From Burkholderia thailandensis E264 (GTDB lineage Bacteria > Pseudomonadota > Gammaproteobacteria > Burkholderiales > Burkholderiaceae): a DNA stretch of 64,000 nucleotides. Each line of letters opens with the position of its first letter. The stretch's first letter is position 1. Position numbers and translations under genes: made by a program. Where the stretch lies: the NCBI RefSeq assembly GCF_000012365.1, contig NC_007651.1:3224001-3288000 (forward strand). The letters are read 5' to 3'. Shown here piece by piece: positions 34,577 through 44,222 of the stretch. The notes beneath the pieces were generated by a model. It ran no database searches, was not told the DNA's origin, and saw only the letters and a list, made by a program, of their open reading frames with translations.

Positions 34577-35587
34577 TCAATGACCGCGCAGCATCGCGAA
34601 CAGCGAGCGCGGCACGAGCGCCGCCATCGCGACATGCACGACGAAGAACGCGACGAGAAACGCCATCGCCCAGAAGTGCACGACGCGCGCGTTGTCGTAG
34701 CCGCCGAGCAGCACGCGCAGCAGCGGAAACTGCACCGACTTCCAGATCACGAGCCCGGAGAGCACGAGCAGCACGAGATCGGCGATCGCCGCGACGTACG
34801 CGGCGCGCTGAACGGCGTTGTAGACGGACGGATCGTCGTGCGACAGCCGGCCGCGCAGCGCGTCGCGCAAATCGCGCGCGACGCCCTTGGCGGTGAGCGG
34901 CAAGAACTTGCGCGCGAAGCGCCCCGTTGCGATGCACATCGTCAGATAGAACGCGCCGTTGAGGAACAGCAGCCACATCGCGGCGAAGTGCCATTGCAGC
35001 GCGCCGCCGAGCCAGCCGCCGAGCGTCGCGCCGCGCGGGAACGTGAAGCCCGCGTAGATCGGCGACGCGTCATAGATCCGCCAGCCCGACAGCGCCATCG
35101 TCACGGCGGCGACCGCGTTGAGCCAGTGGCTCGCGCGCACCCACCGCGGGTGAATCGGCCGGCGCGGGCGGACGGCGGGCGTGGCTGCGCGCGTGTGGGT
35201 CCGGCTCGCCGCTTCGGTGGTCGCTTGGGTCGTTGCTTGGGTCATGGCATGGGTCGTCCCGTTGATCAGGGCATGAGGCATTGCTTCGGGCAGCGCGCCG
35301 GCAACTGCGCCGGCCATCGCGGCGGTTGTCGTGTCGACCGGCACGTCGGCAGCGGCGTTAGTCGTTGCGTTAGTCGTTGCGTTAGTCGTTGCGTTAGTCG
35401 TTGCGTTAGTCGTTGCGTTGGTCGTTGCGTTGATCGTTGCTTCGGCTTTTGCGCCGGCTTTTGCGTCGACGGCCGCGAATGCCCCCGCCCCGCCCGCCGA
35501 CGCGTCGCTCGTCTCGCCCGTCGCCGCGCCCGCCCGCGCGCCGGTCACGGCCGTTGTCGACGCGCTCATCGTCGCCGTTGAGTTCAT
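34577..35587 (-). CDS. Cytochrome b561-type electron-transfer subunit (YedZ1-like) with repeat-rich N-terminus
   Basis: 336 aa from the ATG at 35587 (AAGGAGG upstream). Residues about 1-135 are low-complexity Ala/Thr/Asn, including NATT repeats coded by a 12-bp VNTR. The b561 domain follows: HPRWVRASHWLNAVAAVTMA (first haem His), LQWHFAAMWLLFLNGAFYL, ARVVHFWAMAFLVAFFVVHV (haem His residues). It would pass quinol electrons to the periplasmic molybdoenzyme coded 15 bases downstream. The N-terminal extension is not known from family members and may vary in length between strains. Confidence 0.88.
   Translation of the reverse strand: MNSTATMSASTTAVTGARAGAATGETSDASAGGAGAFAAVDAKAGAKAEATINATTNATTNATTNATTNATTNATTNAAADVPVDTTTAAMAGAVAGALPEAMPHALINGTTHAMTQATTQATTEAASRTHTRAATPAVRPRRPIHPRWVRASHWLNAVAAVTMALSGWRIYDASPIYAGFTFPRGATLGGWLGGALQWHFAAMWLLFLNGAFYLTMCIATGRFARKFLPLTAKGVARDLRDALRGRLSHDDPSVYNAVQRAAYVAAIADLVLLVLSGLVIWKSVQFPLLRVLLGGYDNARVVHFWAMAFLVAFFVVHVAMAALVPRSLFAMLRGH
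35357..35440. repeat. 12-bp in-frame VNTR, seven units
   Basis: Five perfect gttagtcgttgc units followed by two single-base variants. On the coding (minus) strand they encode Asn-Ala-Thr-Thr repeats in the cytosolic N-terminus of the cytochrome subunit. Unit-number changes keep the frame. Confidence 0.95.
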
Positions 35588-35630
35588 CGGCGATACCCTC
35601 CTTCGTTGATGGATCGCGCCCATGCGCCGC

Positions 35631-36456
35631 TCAGCCGCACAGCGGCAGATCGAGCGCCTGCAGCACGTCGCCCGTCGCGCGATCCTCGACGAACGCCGCG
35701 ACGCCGTACCGCGCGGCGTCCGCCGCGCGCAGGTTCGCCGGCAGCGGCAGCGCGCGCCGCGCGTCGAGCGGCGCGCCCGCGTCGCCCGTCGCGGCGAGCG
35801 GCCCGATCCATTGACGCACGACGCGCTCGTGACGCAGTGTCGCGCCGCGGTTCTCGCCCGCGCGCACCTGCGACTCGACGCCGTTCTCGTACAGCGCGAG
35901 ATACGCGTCGAGCGCGCGCGGCGCGCCGGCGCGCGGCGTCACGGACAGCGCGACGTCCAATGCGTCCGCCCGCCGCACGGCCGACAGCGCGATGCGAACG
36001 CGCGCGGGCTCGGCGGCCGTCTCGACGATGCGCCGCCCGAACGCGTTCGCATCGCGCCCAGTCGCGCAGTTCGCGGCCGCCGACCGCGACTTCCGGCGTA
36101 TAGACGAAGCGGCCGCCGCCGCGCGCGGCGAGCGCTTGCTGGCGCTCGGTGAAGCGATGCTGCGCGAGGCGGTCGGTCCAGCCAAGGCCGTCCCAGTAAT
36201 CGACGTGCAGCGCGAGGGGCACGACGCGCAACGCGGCGCGGCGCGCGGCCAGCCGCGCGAGCCAGTCGTCGGCGGGAGGGCAACTGCTGCAGCCCTCGCT
36301 CGTGTAGAGTTCGACGAGCGCCTGCCGGGCGTCGGCGCTGCGCGCGACGCACGCGCCGCCCGCGGCCGCTTGCGCGACGCTTGCCGCGGCGAGCGCGGGC
36401 GCGGCCGCAGCGGCGCGCGTCGAAGCAAAAATTGAAATCGACATATCGAAGCTCAT
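35631..36456 (-). pseudogene. DUF1223 protein, single frameshift
   Basis: From the ATG at 36456 the frame reads MSFDMSISIFAST, an Ala-rich secretion-like segment, then the thioredoxin-like LVELYTSEGCSSCPPADDWL (CxxC), VVPLALHVDYWDGLGWTD and VYTPEVAVGGRELRDW. Near 36052-36064 homology jumps to another frame (GRDANAFGRRIVETAAEP, ALDVALSVTPRAGAPRALDA, ENRGATLRHERVVRQW) and ends at 35631. Both halves are well preserved, so this is a recent one-base indel or a sequence error. It lies in the methionine-rich-peptide operon, consistent with a periplasmic redox role. Confidence 0.85.
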
Positions 36457-36619
36457 CGGTCGGAGCCGGTGCGCGGGCGCGCAGCGCCGCACGCCGGCGG
36501 GCAAGACGCGATCCGGCTTCCCGCAGCGCGCGGCGCCGCGAGACAAAGGCCGCCCGAAGCGCGCGCGGACGACCGAGCCGTTCGCGTCATGAAAGACAAG
36601 ACGCCGCGAACGACGCCGC

Positions 36620-36892
36620 TCAGTTCGACATCGGACTCATCTTGTCGGACGACATCGGCTTTTTCATCGCATCCTTCGACATGCGGCCCGCCTTCATGCC
36701 GCCCTTCGCCATGTGATCCTTCTTGCCCATCCGGTCCTTCGACATCGCATCCTTCGACATCGCGTCGCGAGACATCGCATCCTTCGACATCCCCATGCCG
36801 TCCTTCGACATCGCGTCGTTCTGCGCATGCGCGAACGGCGCGGCGAGCGCGAGACCGGCGACACAGGCGAAAGCAATCAGATTCCTTTTCAT
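36620..36892 (-). CDS. Periplasmic MXKDX pentapeptide-repeat protein (MrpX-like, Met-rich)
   Basis: 90 aa. Signal peptide MKRNLIAFACVAGLALAAPF-AHA, then a 67-residue mature peptide built from MSKDA/MSRDA/MSKDR-type pentapeptides with 14 methionines and many Lys/Asp. The composition fits MrpX, whose methionines are oxidised by hypochlorite as a sacrificial sink and then reduced by YedY1. It is the first gene of the operon that also codes for a DUF1223 protein, the b561 subunit and the molybdoenzyme. It is probably under an extracytoplasmic sigma factor (SigF in the known system). Confidence 0.87.
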   Translation of the reverse strand: MKRNLIAFACVAGLALAAPFAHAQNDAMSKDGMGMSKDAMSRDAMSKDAMSKDRMGKKDHMAKGGMKAGRMSKDAMKKPMSSDKMSPMSN

Positions 36893-36926
36893 GGGATAGC
36901 TCCATCGTGATTGGTTGAGGAGCCGA

Positions 36927-36955
36927 ATAGTCGGAAGGCGACGGCGGATATGACA
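36927..36955 (-). promoter_or_regulatory. Candidate ECF-sigma promoter of the mrpX-like operon
   Basis: Reverse-strand TGTCATA (36955-36949) and CGACTAT (36933-36927) with 15 bases between. The layout is typical for an ECF promoter and the site is 35 bases before the gene. Assignment to a SigF-type sigma is inference from the operon content. Confidence 0.35.
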
Positions 36956-37204
36956 CCCCCGCGCAAGAAATTTTTTGGGACAGGCGATCGCGCCGGCGGG
37001 CAACCACCGCGCCGGCGAACAAACGCACGACCGGCAAGCCGCCGGCAGGCCCGATACGCGACGAAACGCGCCGCCCGCGCGGCGCGAGCGCAATCGCCCC
37101 CGGTGACGTCCGCCCCCGCGGCGCAACATGGCATCCGGCCGCGTGCGCGCGCAATCGATCTGTCCCCTGTTGAAACCGCCGCCGACCCGGTGTATCGTGT
37201 GCGC

Positions 37205-37309
37205 TTGCTAACGCGGGGGTCCTGCATTGCGCTCGGTCAAGCGATCGTGCGAAGCGGGTGAGAAATACCCTTTGAACCTGATCTGGATAATGCCAGCGCA
37301 GGGAAGCGT
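37205..37309 (+). promoter_or_regulatory. TPP riboswitch (thi box)
   Basis: Conserved thi-box elements in order: GCGGGGGT (5' helix), GGGTGAGAAATACCC, TTGAACCTGATCTGGATAA, and TGCCAGCGCAGGGAAG. These form the pyrimidine- and pyrophosphate-binding helices of the thiamine pyrophosphate aptamer. It lies 136 bases before thiC, which it should shut down when TPP is plentiful, probably by masking the AGGAG site. Confidence 0.96.
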
Positions 37310-37372
37310 CAGGGTTTCGCCGCTGTTTCACGTCAGAATCCCGTCGCGTCGCGAATCTCGTCTCCTGCTTAG

Positions 37373-39391
<2,019 letters not shown>

Positions 39392-39418
39392 CGCGGCACA
39401 CGCCTCGCAGCGCCCCGA

Positions 39419-39443
39419 AAGCCCGCCTCGCGCGGGCTTTTTT
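39419..39443 (+). terminator. Intrinsic terminator of thiC
   Basis: AGCCCGC-CTCGC-GCGGGCT stem-loop followed immediately by TTTTTT, 30 bases after the thiC stop. Confidence 0.92.
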
Positions 39444-39607
39444 GCGCCCGCGCAACGGCGCTTCGGGGGACGAAACAATTGATTACGAAAGCCGAGACGC
39501 TCTAACAAGTCCTTACAGCGCAAAACGGACCGGCCGCGTAGATTTTTAGCTGTGAGCCGCACCGAAGCACGCGCGCCCACGCGTCTCTTTAATCTGAGGA
39601 TTGAACA

Positions 39608-39820
39608 ATGAAATCGATTCGGCGTATTGGGGTATGCGCAATGCTCATCGCGACGGTCGCGAGCCTGTCCGCTTGCGACACGATGACCACCCAGCAGCGT
39701 AACGCGGCAATCGGCGCGGGCATCGGCGGCGTCGCCGGCGCGGCGATCGGCGGCAACGCGCTGTCGACGATCGGCGGCGCGGCCGCGGGCGGGCTCGTAG
39801 GCAGCCAGGTCGGCAAGTAA
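39608..39820 (+). CDS. Small glycine-zipper lipoprotein (OsmB-like)
   Basis: 70 aa. The lipobox LSAC sits at the end of a short signal peptide (Cys near residue 23). After a DTMTTQQRNAAIG spacer comes a glycine zipper (AGIGGVAGAAIGGNALSTIG, GAAAGGLVGSQVGK) as in OsmB and SmpA-like proteins, probably inserting in or lining a membrane. Monocistronic. The role is likely envelope stress or structure (inference). Confidence 0.9.
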   Translation: MKSIRRIGVCAMLIATVASLSACDTMTTQQRNAAIGAGIGGVAGAAIGGNALSTIGGAAAGGLVGSQVGK

Positions 39821-40065
39821 GCCCGCGACTCGGGCGGGCGCGCGCCGCGCAACGCAGGCCGCGCCCTCGAATGGGCCGACGGTGTGCGCCGCGTTCGCCG
39901 CGGCAGGCACCGTCCGGCCGTTTTACACCGCCGCGCGCGGCGCGACTCATGGGCAGTTGCGCCGCGCGCGGCGGAAATGATCCGTTACCGTTTCACACAG
40001 CGTTTCACACGGGAGCGGTCTAAGCTCGCAAGCATCTGCCCCACACGCACGACTGCGGAATCACC

Positions 40066-40290
40066 ATGAACAAGACCCTTGTCGCCGCCGCGCTCGCGAG
40101 CGTCGCGCTCGCCGGCTGCTATTACCCGTACGGCTACTATCCGGCGACCGGTTACTACGCGGCGCCCGTGGAAACCGCGCCCGTGTACGCCGCGCCCGCC
40201 TACCCGTCGTATTACTATCCGGCGCCGTCCGTGTCGCTCAACTTCGGCTACTGGGGCGGCGGCCACCGCGGCTACTGGCGCCGTCACTGA
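40066..40290 (+). CDS. Small Tyr/Pro-rich lipoprotein
   Basis: 74 aa. The signal ends LAGC with lipobox Cys at about 18; the mature part is rich in Tyr, Pro and Ala (YYPYGYYPATGYYAAP) and ends GYWGGGHRGYWRRH. No known domain. Such short Tyr-rich lipoproteins are common in Burkholderia envelopes. Monocistronic. Confidence 0.8.
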   Translation: MNKTLVAAALASVALAGCYYPYGYYPATGYYAAPVETAPVYAAPAYPSYYYPAPSVSLNFGYWGGGHRGYWRRH

Positions 40291-40468
40291 TCCGTCGCCG
40301 CGCCCCGCGCAGGCGGCAACGCACCCGCATCGGCGACGCATCCGCGCGGCCCTGCCGGTGCGCCCGCTCCCGAATCTTGCCGTTTCATCTCAGGCTGAAA
40401 CGTCGCGCAACAGCGCGGTGTAAGATGCTTGGCCAATCCCCCTTCGACCGCCAAGTGTCCGATCCTCG

Positions 40469-41401
40469 ATGAACCTCAAGAACGCCTTCCTGCTGATCGT
40501 CCTCGCCGCGCTATGGGGCGCATCGTTTCTCTTCATTCGCGTCGGCGTCACCGAGTTCGGCGTCGCGCCGCTGATGGCGCTGCGCGTCGGCATCGGCGCG
40601 CTCTTCCTCGTCGCGCTGATGCTCACGCGCTACGCGCCGCGTGAGCTCGTCGCGCTGCTGCGCAAGCACGCGTGGCCGCTCTTCATCGTCGGCCTGCTCA
40701 ACTCCGCCGCGCCGTTCTGCCTGTTCGCATTCGCCGAGCTCACGCTGTCGGCGGGCGTCACGTCGGTCATCAACGCGACGACGCCCCTCTGGGGCGCGCT
40801 CGTCGCCTATCTGTGGCTCAGGGATTCGCTGTCGCTGCCGCGCGTGCTCGGCCTCGTGATCGGCTTCGCGGGCGTGCTCACGCTCGTCTGGGATCAAGTG
40901 TTCTCGCCGCACGGCGCGAGTCCGGCTTCGCCCGCGACGGCCGCGCTCGCCGCCGCCGCCGCGCTCGGCGCGACGCTGCTGTACGGCATCGCGGCGAACT
41001 TCACGAAGCGCAAGCTCACTGGCGTCGATCCGCTCGTCAACGCGACGGGCAGCATGATCGGCGCGACGGTCCTGCTGCTGCCGTTCGCGCTCGCGACCTG
41101 GCCCGCCGCGCCCGTCTCGACGCACGCTTGGGGCTCGGTGCTCGCACTCGGCATCGCGTGCACGGGTGTCGCCTATTTCATCTTCTTCTACCTGATCGCG
41201 CACATCGGGCCCGCGCGCGCGATCACCGTCACGTTCGTGATCCCGGCGTTCGGCATCCTGTGGGGCGCGCTCTTCCTCGGCGAGCACGTGTCGTTCGCGA
41301 TGCTCGAAGGCTGCGCGATCGTGCTGCTCGGCACCGCGCTCGCGACCGGCGCAATCAAGCGGATTCCCGGCGTTCGGCCCCAGCGCAACGAGGCGGCCTG
41401 A
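40469..41401 (+). CDS. EamA/DMT-family transporter
   Basis: 310 aa with ten helices in two EamA repeats (LIVLAALWGASFLFIRVGVT and the C-terminal IPAFGILWGALFLGEHVSF). Probably a metabolite exporter of the inner membrane. Monocistronic; the start MNLKNAFLL has only a weak ribosome-binding site. Confidence 0.93.
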   Translation: MNLKNAFLLIVLAALWGASFLFIRVGVTEFGVAPLMALRVGIGALFLVALMLTRYAPRELVALLRKHAWPLFIVGLLNSAAPFCLFAFAELTLSAGVTSVINATTPLWGALVAYLWLRDSLSLPRVLGLVIGFAGVLTLVWDQVFSPHGASPASPATAALAAAAALGATLLYGIAANFTKRKLTGVDPLVNATGSMIGATVLLLPFALATWPAAPVSTHAWGSVLALGIACTGVAYFIFFYLIAHIGPARAITVTFVIPAFGILWGALFLGEHVSFAMLEGCAIVLLGTALATGAIKRIPGVRPQRNEAA

Positions 41402-42228
41402 CGTCGGACGGCGGGCGGCGCGGCGGCAGGGTCGGCGCGCCGCCGTCGCCGCAGGCGACGGAAGCCCGGCCGAGGACCGCGCGGCGCGGCGCGCCGTCGA
41501 ACGGGCCGCTTGTACCGACCGGCGGGTCGCAAACGCCGTTCGTGCGCAGGCCGCCGCAAATTCGCCGAGTGCCGTTTCGTTTTCCGCCGTGTCGGCGCCG
41601 CCAGGTCGACGCCAGCCGCGCCGATTTCATTCCATATGCGAAACGTCGGGCAGCCGGCAGCAAGACTATCCGCTGCGGGCCGCGCAGGTGCCGGCGAGCC
41701 TCGCGCACCATCGTCTTTTCGTCGGCCGTTTGCGCGCCGATCACGCCGCACGGTGAGTCAGGCGGCGTTCGATGCCGAAGGCAGCGAGGTCCGCCGCGCG
41801 CACGGCAGGCTCGCCTCGCCAACCTGAACCGACTGGTGAGTCGGAATCGCCGTGATCGACGCGCGCCCTGCGCCGCGCTGCGGCAATCGGCAAACGTTCC
41901 TCGTTCGAACACGCCGCTGCCCCGCCCGCTCCGGCTTTGCCTTGCTTTTCCCCGCCCCGTGGCGCGGCCCGGCCCGGCCCGGCAGCCGCACTGCAACGAT
42001 CGTTGCAGTGCGGCATTTGCGTCTTCCGCGGCGCGACATTGCGACACCGAATTTAAGCGTATCCCCGATGCGCAGCACGCATCGACATTCGTTACACTCG
42101 ATCCAGTTCCCCACTGGACGCAGAAATGACGCCTTTCGTCTTTCGCCGCGTGGCCCTCATCAGCGCTCGCGAGCACGTCCGCCGCGCGAGACGCGCCCTT
42201 TGCCGCTCGTCGCGGCGACGCTGACAAC
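41402..42228. other. Long intergenic region with a 30-bp palindrome
   Basis: 827 bases before the EAL gene. No coding frame is supported. The one clear signal is a perfect 30-bp palindrome at 41985-42014. An AT-richer stretch at about 42040-42110 may hold the promoter of the EAL gene. Confidence 0.5.
41985..42014. promoter_or_regulatory. Perfect 30-bp palindrome, candidate operator
   Basis: Half-site GCCGCACTGCAACGA followed directly by its exact reverse complement, centred on CGATCG at 42000/42001. There is no loop and no T-run, so an operator or recombination-type site is more likely than a terminator. Confidence 0.6.
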
Positions 42229-43512
42229 ATGCCGAAAACGCAGGGGCTCTCGCCCGAAAGCCTGATTTCGCAGTTCGCCCGCTGTGAAGAAGGCTGGTGT
42301 GTGCAGTATCACGACGTCATCCTTGCAAGTGCTTTTCAACCGGTCATCTCGATCACGCACAAGCGCGTCGTCGGCTACGAGGCGCTCGTGCGCGCGACCG
42401 ACGCGAACAACGCGCAGATTTCGCCCGACACGCTGTTCGCGCGCGCGCAGGCGCGCGGCGAGACGATCCTGCTCGATCGGCTGACCCGCTGCCTGCACGT
42501 GGCGAACTTCTCCGAGCAGGACACAGGCTCGTGCTGGCTGTTCCTGAACGTGCTGCCGCAGATGTTCGACGCCGGCATCGCGCCGAGCGTGTTCATCGAG
42601 GCGCTCTGCGCGCACTTCGCGCTGCCGCCGACGCGCGTCGTGCTCGAAGTGATCGAGCAGCCGTCGCGCAACGAGCCCGCGCTCGCCCGCACGCTCGACA
42701 TGATTCAGCACGGCGATTTCCTGATTGCGGTCGACGATTTCGGCACCGGCTTCTCGAACTTCGACCGCATCTGGCAGATCAAGCCCGACATCGTGAAGCT
42801 CGACCGCTCGATCCTCGAGCGCTCGCTCGCGGCGAGCGACGCGCACCGCATCGTCCATCATCTCGTCACGATGCTGCACCACGCGGGCACGATGGTGCTC
42901 GCGGAAGGCGTCGAGAACGAAGACGCGCTGCAGATCCTGATGGATGCCGACGTCGACTTCGTTCAGGGCTTCTGCTTCGGCCTGCCCGATCCGTCGCTCG
43001 AGCGTGCGCGCCGCGCCGCGCCGGCGCGCATCGAAACCGCGTGGCAACGCTTCGCCGAGCGCGTGAAGGAGCGTCGCGGCGACGTCGTGCATCCTGGCTT
43101 CGACACGATCGAGCGGATCGTGCTCGCGGGCGCCGCCGACTATGCGCAGGCCCGGGATTTGCGTGGCGCCGCGCAGCGGCTGCTGACGAACCCGATCGTG
43201 CGGCGCGTGTTCGTTGCGGAAGCGAACGGCGAGCAAGTGGAGCCGTCGGTCACGAACGAAACGCCGGACACGCCGAGCGCGACGACGCGGCGGCTCGCGC
43301 CGCTGCTGCCGGAGCTGCATTGCAACTGGTCGCGGCGCGCGTATTTCCAGCGCGCGGTCGCGGCGCCCGGACGCGTCGCGCTGATGGGGCCGCACTTCTC
43401 GCTGACGGACGGGCGCGACTGCTACACGGCCGCCGTCGCGATCCATCTCGGCACGACACTGAAGGTGTTCTGCGTCGACTTCGACTTCTCGTCGTACGGG
43501 GACGGGCAGTAG
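42229..43512 (+). CDS. EAL-domain c-di-GMP phosphodiesterase
   Basis: 427 aa. EAL domain at residues about 20-265: FQPVISITHKRVVGYEALVR (EAL), LFLNVLPQMF (metal-binding Asn), VVLEVIEQPS (catalytic Glu), IAVDDFGTGFSNF (DDFGTG), DIVKLDR (Lys), MVLAEGVENEDAL (Glu) and DFVQGFCFGLP (Gln). All residues needed for hydrolysis to pGpG are present. The C-terminal about 150 residues form an unassigned sensory or ligand domain (LHCNWSRRAYFQRAV, TLKVFCVDFDFSS). It could oppose the diguanylate cyclase coded at 15552. Confidence 0.93.
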   Translation: MPKTQGLSPESLISQFARCEEGWCVQYHDVILASAFQPVISITHKRVVGYEALVRATDANNAQISPDTLFARAQARGETILLDRLTRCLHVANFSEQDTGSCWLFLNVLPQMFDAGIAPSVFIEALCAHFALPPTRVVLEVIEQPSRNEPALARTLDMIQHGDFLIAVDDFGTGFSNFDRIWQIKPDIVKLDRSILERSLAASDAHRIVHHLVTMLHHAGTMVLAEGVENEDALQILMDADVDFVQGFCFGLPDPSLERARRAAPARIETAWQRFAERVKERRGDVVHPGFDTIERIVLAGAADYAQARDLRGAAQRLLTNPIVRRVFVAEANGEQVEPSVTNETPDTPSATTRRLAPLLPELHCNWSRRAYFQRAVAAPGRVALMGPHFSLTDGRDCYTAAVAIHLGTTLKVFCVDFDFSSYGDGQ

Positions 43513-43806
43513 GCGAGGCAAAAAGCACGACGAATTGGCGGACGCATCGGCACGACGCCGGCCGGCTGGCGAGCGGCGCCCCGGCATTCGAACCGCACGC
43601 TCGAGCACGCGCGTAGCGGCATCGGCGCGCACTCCTGCGCTCGTTCGCCGGCCGTTTCCGCGTTTCCGCGTTTCTGTACTTCCCACTTCCGCGCCGCTGC
43701 CGTCGCACCGAGCGCAGCCGTCGTCTGTAACGCGCCACCCGCACGCATCACGCGCGCCGCGTGCGCCGCACCGCCGCCGCAAACGCCACGGGCCGGGCCA
43801 CCGTCG

Positions 43807-44211
43807 TCATTCGACGATCCTGCCGCGCCCGGATTTCACGTCGCTGCGCCGACTCTTCTCGGCAAGCCGTCGCTCCTTCGACGCGCGCGTGGGCCGCGTG
43901 GCGATCCGCTTGCGCGGCGTGACGCCCGCGCTGCGAATCAGCGTGTCGAGCCTCGCGAGCGCGGCCGCGCGGTTCTTCTCCTGGGTGCGGTACTCCTGCG
44001 CCTTGATGACGACGATGCCTTCTCGCGTGATCCGCTGATCGGCGCGCGCAAGCAGCCGCGCCTTCACGTCGTCGGGCAGCGACGACGCGCGAATGTCGAA
44101 GCGCAGGTGAATCGCGCTCGACACCTTGTTGACGTTCTGTCCGCCCGCGCCTTGCGCGCGAACCGCCGTCAGCTCGACCTCGTCCGGCGAAAATGCGTAG
44201 CGCAGCGTCAT
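43807..44211 (-). CDS. arfB: Alternative ribosome-rescue factor ArfB
   Basis: 134 aa from the ATG at 44211. It has the release-factor GGQ motif ([20 protein letters not shown]) and a basic C-terminal tail ([20 protein letters not shown]) that enters the empty mRNA channel. It hydrolyses peptidyl-tRNA on stalled nonstop ribosomes. The gene sits 11 bases after recD and is probably cotranscribed with recCBD. Confidence 0.93.
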   Translation of the reverse strand: MTLRYAFSPDEVELTAVRAQGAGGQNVNKVSSAIHLRFDIRASSLPDDVKARLLARADQRITREGIVVIKAQEYRTQEKNRAAALARLDTLIRSAGVTPRKRIATRPTRASKERRLAEKSRRSDVKSGRGRIVE

Positions 44212-44222
44212 CGCGCGCCCTC

